Shown here: positions 49,583 to 59,159 of the stretch, one piece after another
Position numbering within the stretch: the stretch's first letter is position 1
Layout of the letters: each line of letters begins with the position of its first letter
NCBI GenBank assembly: GCA_977006965.1
Contig: OZ345357.1
Location: 496,001-560,000 of the forward strand
Reading direction: 5' to 3'
Length of the DNA stretch: 64,000 nucleotides
Source of the DNA: Phymatolithon calcareum
Lineage: Eukaryota > Rhodophyta > Florideophyceae > Hapalidiales
Position numbers and translations under genes: made by a program
Notes under the pieces: model-generated
Databases searched by the model: none
Told to the model about the DNA's origin: nothing
The model's input: the letters and a program-made list of their open reading frames with translations, nothing else

Positions 49583-49619
49583 GGGAGCACATGGTGATCA
49601 GAGTGAGACAAGTACTGCC

Positions 49620-51245
49620 ATGCGACCAATGCGCTATGGTTGAGGTCTTTGTGGCACCATCCCGGGTTTCAGCGGTTCGAAGTGCCGACAAGAATTAGTT
49701 CCTGGTGGACAGGAGAGTCCCACAAGGATCCGCCTTACTCCAAGCTTATAAAATACATTCATGGACGAGATTTCCGAAGGCATGAGCGAGGTCCCCAGAA
49801 CCAAATGACGTACTCCTCTCTTCGAAATCATCCACGAAAATGCAAATCATCTGGACATAGCCAAACAATGGGCACAGGAGGCAGGAATGACCTGGAACAC
49901 GAAAAAGGATAAAAGGAAAATCTTAGAATTCACACAAAATCAGGCGAACATTCAAGCTCGCGAACAAGGTCCTAGATCACATTCCGGAAGTTTCCTACCT
50001 TGGCGTATCCTAAGGCGAGAGGGAGTCACGGACAGGCTGACACTGCAGCGCCTGAAGAATGCCAGGACTGCTGTGTACGAGTTGCGCACACTCGGTGTAT
50101 TCAAGAAAGATCTCACCATCCAGAAGTGCATTCAGCTTTACAAAGCATTCATACAGCTACGATGGGAGTACGCAATGCGCTTATCACCGTTGACACAAGA
50201 TGTTCAGAATGCTGCCAAGGAGACGGAACTAACGAGATGCTCGGGCCATTGGCGAGCGAAAGAACTGATAGACTCCTCCTGCTATGTCGAATCCAAGCTC
50301 CCAACCAACGACGAGTAATCCAGCTTTCAAAATGGTAAGGATGACGAAGGCGAAAGAGTCCATATCTGTAGAAATCCCCTGGAAAGAAGAAGTAAGCGGG
50401 AACTCTAATCTGCAAGGAGTGAAATCGCCGCAACGACAACCAGAGAGCCGATTGGCGAGGCTGTGAAATACTTTCAAGCAATCAAAACTGCCTCTTTGAT
50501 CGAACTTTTCAATCACGGAAGGAGAACGTCTCGAATCAAAAAGGAACCGAAGATACCATATGGCAAGACTATTGCGCGGTGTAGGTGTTTACACGCACGC
50601 AAACGCAGTGGATTGAGAGAAATAGAGTAACTCTGCCACAGGGCAGGTCTTAGGAGACTCTGCCAACGGTGTTCGATTGTAATCAGTCTGTCTTCCAGCG
50701 AAACTTATTATGTAGTAAATTGGAACCATCCTAGAGTACGTAAATATGGGGCAACCTAAAACAGGAATGACCCGCGCCTTTGAATTTGAATTGAGTCAAA
50801 TAAGGAAACAAAATGGGAGCTAGTGACACGGCAACCCGAACTGAAAACATCTTGAACTGCAAGGCGCAAATGCGTAAATCGCGGCAATCTGGGAAGTTCT
50901 GCGTGCCGGAGATTGAGTTGGATCTACTTTGAGCCTGATCCGGCAATAAAGACAAGAGAATTGCAAGTAATCCTTATGTTTCCCATAGTGCAACACAGGC
51001 AATTCGCGCTTCAATACACACGTGGAAGGTTTCCGCAGGCGTCTAGAACACGGACGGAAGAGAGACTCGGAGATAAGGTCCAACATCACATGGAGACCAC
51101 GGAGCAGTCCTGATATCAGAATATGAGCTCGAAGGGGACAACAGAAATGCCACTGAGAAAGCTACGGATGAGCTATTGATATTCAGCAAGAACCTCATCA
51201 ATAGCATGCAATACGAGGTCTTTTTCAAAAGCGAGAAGTAAAGAT
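49620..51245 (+). pseudogene. LINE-B decayed copy
   Basis: Plus-strand pieces: RRVPQGSALLQAYKI, AKQWAQEAGMTWNTKKDKRK, YLGVS-like, GVFKKDLTIQKCIQLYKAFI, QLRWEYAMRLSPLTQDVQNA, then PIVQHRQFALQYTRGRFPQA and a C-terminus with NLINSMQYEVFFKSEK before a stop at about 51240. The C-terminal half parallels the LINE-B fragment at 24379-25152. Many frame breaks. Confidence 0.7.
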
Positions 51246-51370
51246 ATAACGGATCAGAGAAAAAGGTATATTGCAAGGAGACCAAACAACGAATCTATGC
51301 TGGTATAAGCTAATTAGCACGTGAGGAAGCCTTGCCAGTCTTACGAATATAAGGGCAATATGCCTGTATT

Positions 51371-52002
51371 GTCTTGGATAGCGCAAGGATCCTTTGCCCT
51401 TGAGGTTAGATCAGGGCTGTTTTGAAAGGTACATGACATACAGGTGTGTTGTGGCGCCCAATGTGAGGGTGGTGCACTTCATGTGACCTTGTAGGGTCTC
51501 TACGGGTATCATTAGCGAATATCTTTTACAAAAATTCCGTGTATGGTTTCCTGTCTCCCGTGTGGGGGAGCACGAGAATTTTCCATTAGCACTACTAGTA
51601 TATTCTCTAGCATATCGAGCCCGATCCGCAGGAAATGATAAGGGTTTCCAACGACAAGATAAAAGTGGGTGTTTACTTCATTCTTGTGCTTGTCCGTGCC
51701 GGAGTCCACAACACTGGGCTCCGGGACTCGCTTATATAGCCTTTGGATCGGGCTCGATATGCTAGAGAATATACTGGTACTGCAAATGGTAAATTCTCGT
51801 GCTCCCCTACACGGGAGACACGAAACCATATACGGGGGTTGTTGTAAAAGATATCCGCTAATGATACCCGTAGAGACCCTACAAGGTCACATGAAGTGCA
51901 CCACCCTCACATTGGGCGCCACGACACACCTATATGTCATGTACCTTTCAAAACAGCCCTGATCTAGCCTCAAGGGCAAAGGACCCTTGCGCTATTCAAG
52001 AC
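51371..52002. repeat. 630-bp fold-back with ~257-bp arms
   Basis: Arms 51371-51627 and 51745-52002 are inverted copies along their whole length (GTCTTGRATAGCGCAAGG ... ATCGAGCCCGATCC), with only scattered differences, around a 117-bp centre. The centre, read on the minus strand, has TATATAAGCGAG, so one arm plus centre could be an LTR or promoter-bearing repeat and the other arm a partial inverted copy. No coding capacity and no clear target duplication. Confidence 0.8.
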
Positions 52003-52509
52003 ATGTATGACTGAGAGGCTTTTTAAATAACTTTTTACCTAAAAAATAATACAGTAAAAAAGTTTTTCGCACGGGATTTCTTTGTTTCAAAGACCTTGCA
52101 CTCTTTGATACACATTGTGACGCCGTCGGAGTTCCTTCCTTCGCGGTGAAATTGTTTTTCCGTATTCCGCCGCAAACTCCGGGTAGTTTCTTGTCTGACG
52201 CAACTCGTCAGAGCTCATGGACGAGATCGCGGGGCTCACACGTTAACAGGATTCGCGGCAATACCATTGTGGTGCGCTTTTCCGGAAACATGATGTTAGT
52301 GGATGAATTTGTGGAGTACCTGGTTAAGAATAGATGCTATGCCTTTCGAGGATTCGTCAGCATAAGTATTTTAGTCACTGAGTACTGTACAATAGTCAAC
52401 GACCCTTACGTCCAACTTCACGGGTTTCTAACAAAAGCACACATTGTTTCGGCCCTCTGGAGGGTACTGGTCCGTAGCAACTGAATCTGGTTCCTCGTCA
52501 AACGAACAA
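52003..52509 (+). other. Unassigned; 112-codon open frame
   Basis: A plus-strand ATG frame at 52146-52484 encodes a 112-residue protein with no known motif (VVRFSGNMMLVDEFVEYLVK is its most protein-like stretch). There is no repeat partner. It could be a small real gene or chance. A/T-rich sequence precedes it. Confidence 0.3.
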
Positions 52510-52665
52510 GGTCATTCATTCATTTTGCCTTTCCCCTAGTGGGGCTAGCAGCTATTCGAGCGCCTAAGTTGCTTCCACTACCCAATCGTTAGCGAGTTTT
52601 ACAGCGGCTTTTACGTCTCGTCCAGGTACGTCACCGAAGATTGATGCGACCAAGGTCACTGAACA
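52510..52665 (-). repeat. Repeat family Rep3, copy 4
   Basis: On the minus strand: SIFGDVPGRDVKAAVKLAND, then WVVEAT and a stop, followed by GCCCC-ACTA-GGGG and AAAGGC. The cleanest copy of the family, with no stop in the last 30 codons. Confidence 0.65.
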
Positions 52666-53110
52666 GGCGCTCAGAAGATGGTGGTACGGGGGCCACCATA
52701 TTGAATGGAACAGGAATTATCATGCCAGTCTTGTAGTTTGGCTCCTTGAGAATATCAGGGCAACATTTGCTTCTTTCCATCCACAAGTCGCTAAAGCCCG
52801 ACACATGAAACTATGAAAGAAGCGCAAGACAATCTCGAACTCTGTCGCTAAACGGTAAGAAGCAGTTCAGAATCGAAAGAGAGTTCATTACCTTTCCCTT
52901 GCTCATCATCATAGAAACTCGCGCAGGGCCATGTCCGGTTCAAAAATGTCGTCGCGCACCAGTTGATCGTTGTGATCCGTATTGACCGCTGGATTCCCAA
53001 TGAGGACTGGGCAGGTGTGATGCCTCCGCCGGCCACCTGTATGGGTGTGCACCCAAAAGAGCACTGAGCCGAACAAAACCGGTTGATATACCTTCCGACT
53101 GCCTCCGCTC
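52666..53110. other. No gene recognised
   Basis: Short frames only; none with motifs. Confidence 0.4.
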
Positions 53111-53114
53111 AATC

Positions 53115-53579
53115 ATGTGTTCAGGTGCTGTCGCATTTATACCTTTTCTTTCTTTATTGCAGATGTTGGACAGGCCTGAGATACCCGTCGGGTATCCAAA
53201 TTTGAACAAAGTTCTTGGTGGGATTCCATTTTGTCTCCCAGGCGCGGGAGCGGAACCCGTGCAACCTTTACCTTTTCGAATCTGGCCATCGGTGCTCGAG
53301 TGTGGAGTGTCGCCCATTCAGAGCCGGCCAGACTGTCTCCGAATTACTGGAAAGTTGTGAGACCACGCGACAGTGTACGAAACGGAGCTACCTGATGCAC
53401 CTTCAAGGCGCGTCTGGGAAAGGTGCCGCCTTGTGTCTGGACTTCTCGAGAGTTCTTTTTCCCAGACGTCGAAGTTGCGACACCAAGTACAAGTTAGCCT
53501 GTTAATGACAAAATACCAAGAGCGGAACGTTCCGCGGACTCTGCTAACGACCGCAGTCACTGAGCTCTTCAAAAACTAG
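53115..53579 (+). pseudogene. Broken unknown gene ending in Rep4
   Basis: One plus-strand frame runs from about 53115 to a stop at 53579 with a single internal stop at 53358. It contains MLDRPEIPVGYPNLNKVLGG, VYETELPDAPSRRVWERCRL and LMTKYQERNVPRTLLTTAVT near the end. The last part is the Rep4 repeat (also at 3491-3610), which suggests a mobile ORF. CTTTTCTTTCTTTATTGCAG at 53142-53161 is a good 3' splice site, so the true exon may start at ATGTTGG. Family not recognised. Confidence 0.4.
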
Positions 53580-55509
53580 ACGACATATCCTGTCGGGGAC
53601 GTATAAAGTACAGTAGCGGCTGTCATAAAGAAAAATGTCAAATTGTTCGTTTTCTCTATTTATGTTGAGCAATGGTATTTGTGCACACGTGCTTAATCAA
53701 TTCCGCCGCCAATTGACGAGCATTGGACCGTATTTTTGACTTGAACATCATCCCCAGTGCAAAATCTGTTCGCTGAGATGCGGAAGATGACTAAACATTT
53801 CCCGTTTTGCGCATTCTGAGTGAAATATACCGTTTTCGATCAAGGACTCGTGTACCTTGAGATGCCATGGAGTCTGCAGAGCTGAGCTCTCCTGCATTGG
53901 CGGCATAAATTATTTGGCGGCCGCGTGGCAGTCGAAGAGGAGATGTGCAGTGCTGCCGCCATTGGCTGCGCGCGGCACACTGCGCTTTCAACGTGCCGAT
54001 GGGTATATTTGATGACTTTAATTGAGAAGCTCCCAAGAGCGCATAGATTATAACAGGACCGCTTCTCGTAATCCTCTCCATTAACCATGCCTTCAGTGTT
54101 TCTCTTACATTCCTATTGCGTGCCGATGTGCGAAGCGCGGGAGACTGTCATCGACATCTACGTAAGTTGAGCACTGTTCAGTTCGCACTTAATCATCCAG
54201 TGTGGAACTATTTTTATGCCATCGTCCTTAGTCGCTAGTATTGTAAACGCGCGTCTTTGGCCTCAGTGCTCAGAACTTCACAAGATCAATCCGGGGGACA
54301 ACTCCTTTTATGAGGGAGAAGTTTCACAATTGTTGTGCAAACGGCAGTTACAGAAGGTGCTGGACTCTGCCCTCCACTTGTGGTTTCGACAGAGCCGGGC
54401 AGGGAAGCCGCCAGCAGCGGCATTTCGCCGTTTCTCAGTCGCTTCCTCCACGTAATGACCAGTACACGCATCTACAGAGTTAGATCTCTGCACTAACGAC
54501 TTCCAGCAGTGCCAACATCGAGTATGACAATTCTGTCATATACAGGATTGTTTACCAGCCTTTCGGTGCATGGCATCTCGGGTGGACCATTTTCCACCCT
54601 CAGGTCCATACCTCGCCCTCTCATGGCATTTGACGCTCCTGAACCATATAAGGGAAACATCCTCATATCGTTTATTCCCGCAGAGTCCCCCGACTTCCAT
54701 TATTGGCCTCGTTGCTCGCCGCAGTGGACTACTTCTCAAATGGACAATGCATTTAAAAACGCGTTGATGCAGCCACAGCACAGTGCGCCACCGCGTACAC
54801 GTGGAGCTGCATCTCGAGAGTACAGCGTCACCGCACATGCCCGGCACCTTATGCACTCAATACTGTGTCACTCTCCTGGCACAGCCAGTTCGCATGACAC
54901 GCTAGCACAATGGGAGTAACCCCAGCCCTATAAGTAGCTAGCGTACAGATCCCTCAGTAAAAGGGGACAACAAGTATAGTATCAACAGTCTATGGGCCTC
55001 TCCGCCTATGCACGCCACTCCACCACGGTCCCTCCACGCTATCCTGTGCGCTCAACGCACAACCCGGAGCCCCAACTTCGGACAAACCCGTCACCACGCC
55101 GCGTCGACACCTCTACCACATCTTAAAATGGAGCCAACATGCGTTTCAAAGAATCTTCCAAGAGCACTTATTAGTCTAGAAAAGAAAAAAAGACATTTGG
55201 AAGGCCGTAATCAGTAAGCGCACAATGTACATAGAGAGAACATAACATCTTGGAGCTACCAGGGCATCTGCTAGCGATTAAGCTACGTTTCTAACGAGCG
55301 AAGGTGGTTTGATGCCCCAAGTCGTCTAAGCGCTGAAGAGAATTGTCCGAAAATGCACTACTTCATATCATTCGCAGACGGCTACTTCCGCCTTAGTCTC
55401 TCTCGACTTCCTCCTGTTCCACTCGGCTGAGCCACGACTGCTCAGCTAGTCACTGCCACGGAGCGCGGAGGATGATTTTTGCAACACAGCAGTTTACTTT
55501 CTCGGTAAG
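53580..55509. other. No gene recognised
   Basis: About 1.9 kb with several open frames below 140 codons (for example 54509-54919) and no motif. Nothing supportable. Confidence 0.45.
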
Positions 55510-56640
55510 CGCACTTGAAGATGTCGCGTTTCTCAAGGTTGTTGAAGGCTTTTTCACGAAGAGAAATCCCCTGTTCAAGTGACACTGCAAAACTTGCCAT
55601 TCACAATGATACACTGTGCCTTGGGAAGTTTCACCCTTATCTCACGGAAGTCTCTTTGCTGCTGACATGCGGACACAAAGGGGAAGGCAAGGAAGTGCGT
55701 CGAATCGAAAACAAGGCCTTCAAGACCGGTGCTCGTTGGTGCCTCAAGGACCCACTATTGGGAACCAAGTCTTCCATCCGGTACAGCAGGCTATTTTCTT
55801 TGATCTTCCAGAACCTTTCCTGTAGGACAGAGTCACTCGGTTCAGCCTGAGCCAAGACAGTGTCTTAGCGACACCTCGGATCACTAAGATTTTCCCGGAC
55901 TAAGACGGCATGAAGAAAACTCTGCAGCAGCCGAGTTTTCTACTCTGGACTCCACGTTCATCATCTTGTTGCATCATCCGACTGAACCTGACGGCACGTT
56001 CCACTCCATCAGTGACTGCCCTACTCGTATGTAAGTCATGCATGTCGTGTTTCTCGTGCACTCATTACCTCCTCATGCAGGGAGCTGGCGCTAATTGATG
56101 GACAAATCGAGTTCTCTCTTCGCAACATCACTGACATGAGCAGTGAGTTTACCAGCACAAAGGCAGGCATTGATATTTTTCATTTGCCAGGACAGAGTAC
56201 CAAGAGATGGTCAATTTTTGCCTTTTATGGACAATTTCAGCTTTATAATATTACGACTTCACAAAAGAGATTTTGCGTGCATTGTGGAAGCGCTTCCACA
56301 GACAGTGTCATAATGATCCACACCCATATGGGACGGCCAAAATTAGACTTAAGCTTCATCAATAAACATTTTCGGCTAGCCTGGGGGTCTTTTCTGAACA
56401 GGAGCACACACGCATTCCGAGTCGCATCTCTACACTAGACTTTGAAAGTCTTCAAGGTTTGCTCAAAACGTTAGGCATTTTCGAACCAAGAACGTGGACC
56501 TGAGTAAAACTACAGTCCATGTTTTCTCTAACCCTTCCACGGGTAAATCAACCACTTACGACCTCACGAGATCAGTTCAGAAGCTTATCCAGCAGTTTGA
56601 TTTTATCGATCTTGCGCATCCAGGTGCTTTGTCAATTGGC
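55510..56640 (+). pseudogene. Decayed unknown gene with one candidate intron
   Basis: Coding-like stretches follow each other on the plus strand in shifting frames: VFHPVQQAIFFDLPEPFL; SAAEFSTLDSTFIILLHHPT; then, after a candidate 50-nt intron (GTAAGT at 56032 to CATGCAG at 56081), LALIDGQIEFSLRNITDM, RWSIFAFYGQFQLYNITTSQ, MIHTHMGRPKLDLSFI; then IPSRISTLDFESLQGLLKTL and VHVFSNPSTGKSTTYDLT. Removing the intron joins two open frames exactly (phase 2), which supports it. Frame breaks elsewhere indicate decay. I do not recognise the family; a host pseudogene or an intron-bearing mobile ORF are both possible. Confidence 0.4.
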
Positions 56641-56681
56641 TGAGGGGGTAGACATCGGCTTCCTCTTGCAACTGATTGCTT

Positions 56682-56707
56682 CTATGTCATCCCTAGGGAT
56701 GACATAG
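56682..56707. repeat. Perfect 26-bp palindrome, first of a pair
   Basis: CTATGTCATCCCTAGGGATG ACATAG has no spacer and is fully symmetric. Its 22-bp core recurs exactly at 56799-56820. Confidence 0.9.
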
Positions 56708-56798
56708 CAGTTTTGATAGGACACTCGTACGAAATCCTTATTTTCCACTTGTTTCCCTCGCAATTTCGAAGTCATTTCCACTGAAGACATAGAGTCTG

Positions 56799-56820
56799 AT
56801 GTCATCCCTAGGGATGACAT
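56799..56820. repeat. Perfect 22-bp palindrome, second of a pair
   Basis: Same core as 56682-56707, 91 bp away. Two identical symmetric sites resemble paired protein-binding sites or element ends. Related partial words (TCATGTCATCCCT) recur near 57576-57590. Confidence 0.9.
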
Positions 56821-56847
56821 ATAGGGCAAGACAAAATCCTATTTTTT

Positions 56848-57084
56848 GAGTATGTTCTAAACGCGTCCCCGGTCTCTCAGGAAGAGCTGGGAATCAATTT
56901 TCCTCATTGAAAAAACAAGCTGGTTTCCAATCATGCTCTCGAGGCATCAATCACTCTCAGATCTGAGTATGTTCTAAGGGTACACCTGGTCTCTCAGGAA
57001 GAGCTGGGAATCAATATTCTTCATTGAAAAGACAGGTTGGTTTCCAATTATTCCCTCCAGGCACCAATCACTCTCAGATAATTA
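56848..57084. repeat. Two tandem copies of a ~117-bp unit
   Basis: Units start GAGTATGTTCTAA at 56848 and 56965 and share TGGTCTCTCAGGAAGAGCTG, GGAATCAAT and CAATCACTCTCAGAT. No coding signal was recognised. Confidence 0.8.
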
Positions 57085-57740
57085 GCTTCGAATCTCGACT
57101 TTTCTTTAGTTGAATATCATTCCCTTCGTGGTCATGTGGCACAGGTGTCCTCGGCGGAGCATCATCAATCGCAAGAGCATGTTCGGCAACCGGAGCTGTA
57201 AACAATATTGCAATCTATTTTTATTAAAACTAGATCGATGAACATGAAGTTACCGATTCATCTGGAGGTCATTTGCAAGTGTCAGGGTTCTTAATTGGAT
57301 GATTATTAATGACCAGCGCAACATCGAAAACGAGCCTGTTGAGGAAGCCGATTGGGGTTTCTCGGGAAAGAGCAGACGACGAGTAAAGTAGCACAAGATC
57401 TTCGTGTGACAAAATATTATGGCTCTCTGTGAAGGCCCTTCGGGCTTGCTGATCGGAAAGCTTGTTGTCGATCACAGCTACAAGACCTAGGCTCGGGCAA
57501 TTCTCGGGATGACAATCGCCCTCAGGCCATGATATTCGGACCTCGGCTGCGCCTCGGTTGAATATCATGCCTTCGGGCTCATGTCATCCCTCGCAGCCGG
57601 TGCACAACCCCCACTTGTGTCCCGCCTGAAATCTCCACGTAGGACATTCTTCTCCCGTTATACCATTACCTGGAGCGCAGGACCAGGCGACACAAAACGA
57701 CGCCACTGAACCGGAAACGGAGACACTTTCCATGCCGTCC
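57085..57740. other. No gene recognised; 5' flank of LPMO-3
   Basis: A minus-strand open frame (57269-57568) has no motifs. TTGAATATCATKCC...CATGTCATCCC-like words at 57111 and 57559 are a short direct repeat. Confidence 0.4.
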
Positions 57741-57748
57741 TACATAAG
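57741..57748 (+). promoter_or_regulatory. Possible TATA-like element of LPMO-3
   Basis: TACATAAG about 145 nt upstream of the chosen ATG. Weak match and no alignment with the other two promoters. Confidence 0.25.
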
Positions 57749-57887
57749 CTGCCATCATGATTCTTTCAGGTGACTCAAGCATGAGCTTTCACCCTGCAGC
57801 TCCAACAGCTCATTGCATAACAGAAACATGACTATCCTTTTAATTCTCCCACAACAATACATTTATCTTGGCACTTTCTTTGCAAGA

Positions 57888-59159
57888 ATGCAGTTCGCAA
57901 AAATTGTCATGTTGGCCATTTTGCTTGCAACAAGTATCGACGCACATGGTATAGCCACGATACCTCGTTTCCGAGGAACACTCAAGACAAATTCGATCAC
58001 GGTCCCTCACCTCGACATTGACGACGTCGACTCAGATGATTGTCCCCACTGTCTAAATGGGGGAGGGAAGGGTGCCATTATGGAAGCCGCTAATAACAAT
58101 TGGCGTCCCTGGGAGCCGCTCACTCCTGGTAAATTCCGTCGCGACGCAGGTCTGTGCGGTGATCCCATCAAGGATCCAGTTCCACGCGCGCACGAAAAGG
58201 GCGGTGCCAAAGGTCCCTCCAAGAAAAAGCCTTACATGGCGGTCTACAAGAAGAACCAAATCGTCGAATTCACGGTCGATGTGACCACCAACCACAACGG
58301 ATTCTTTGAGTTTTTCATTTGCGACGTCGGAAAATGCGGCGGTGACATCAACGAGAAATGTTTCAAGAACGGTCATTGTCATCAACTCAAACGAGCCAAA
58401 GTGTCAGAATGTGATAACTCATCTTCAATGGAGTGCGCCCCGATCGATCCTGCCTATCCCGGTCGCTGGATCATCCCGTGTCGCAAAGGCGGTCATGTCG
58501 GTGAACACTTTATGGGCGGTCGCTTCATGCAATACCATCTACCGAAAAACTTCGCCTGCCAGAAGTGTGTCTTTCAGTGGTATTGGGCGACGGGAAACTC
58601 GTGCAATCCACCAGGGTTTCTGGAATTCTTTGATAAATTCCCTATGAAGAAATGGGGCCACTGTCCAGGTGATGGCGGCGCAGAGGGTGCTCGTAGTAAA
58701 AATTTACCGAAGTGCGGCGGCTCGAATTTCCCGGAGGAATTCTGGGCTTGTGCCGATGTGCGCGTCACTGATGATGGAGTCAGCCTACCTGCGGACAACG
58801 CTGAGGATGTGAAGACACAAAAATCAATCCCTAATATCTCGACGATGGAAAAGAAAGGACCGGCGCCACTTGTCGATACGGTTGCCTCCACCCCGACACC
58901 GAGACCGACCTCCAGCAGCTCGCCGAAGCCGATGCCCGTTAGCGGCGCCAAGACGGCAGAGGATTGCACAAAGCAGGTCGAATTGCCGAAACCTGGAAAG
59001 ACTACTCCGGATCCGAAGGACGCACTGTGCGCGAGCACTTGGGGACAGTGTGGTGGACAGTCTTTTGATGGGCCGACGGAATGCTGTGATGCGAAGCTCG
59101 AGTGCGTGGCTGTTAATAAGTACTACGCACAGTGCAAGCCAACAGGACGAGGCATGTGA
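57888..59159 (+). CDS. Secreted AA15-like LPMO with CBM1 (LPMO-3)
   Basis: Third member of the family, 423 residues from the ATG at 57888. An upstream in-frame ATG at 57828 would add 20 residues ahead of a good signal peptide, so I reject it. Signal peptide about 1-19, mature His20 (HGIATIPRF), second copper-brace His136 in TTNHNGFFEF, then GLCGDP, CVFQWYW and FPEEFWACADVRV. A Pro/Thr/Ser linker leads to a CBM1 (WGQCGG, TECC, NKYYAQC). Predicted extracellular cellulose- or chitin-oxidising copper enzyme. It differs from LPMO-1/2 throughout, lacks the two cysteines near their mature N-terminus (HGACVEPRC versus HGIATIPRF), and is an older paralogue. No intron. Confidence 0.9.
   Translation: MQFAKIVMLAILLATSIDAHGIATIPRFRGTLKTNSITVPHLDIDDVDSDDCPHCLNGGGKGAIMEAANNNWRPWEPLTPGKFRRDAGLCGDPIKDPVPRAHEKGGAKGPSKKKPYMAVYKKNQIVEFTVDVTTNHNGFFEFFICDVGKCGGDINEKCFKNGHCHQLKRAKVSECDNSSSMECAPIDPAYPGRWIIPCRKGGHVGEHFMGGRFMQYHLPKNFACQKCVFQWYWATGNSCNPPGFLEFFDKFPMKKWGHCPGDGGAEGARSKNLPKCGGSNFPEEFWACADVRVTDDGVSLPADNAEDVKTQKSIPNISTMEKKGPAPLVDTVASTPTPRPTSSSSPKPMPVSGAKTAEDCTKQVELPKPGKTTPDPKDALCASTWGQCGGQSFDGPTECCDAKLECVAVNKYYAQCKPTGRGM

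Noticed and set aside
52146-52484. 112-codon ORF as a confident gene
   Set aside because: It has an ATG and is open, but no motif, homologue or conserved neighbour. Kept only as an unassigned stretch.
57828-57887. Upstream ATG as start of LPMO-3
   Set aside because: It would place 20 extra residues before a good signal peptide, and the relatives have a 22-residue signal peptide beginning at a corresponding ATG.
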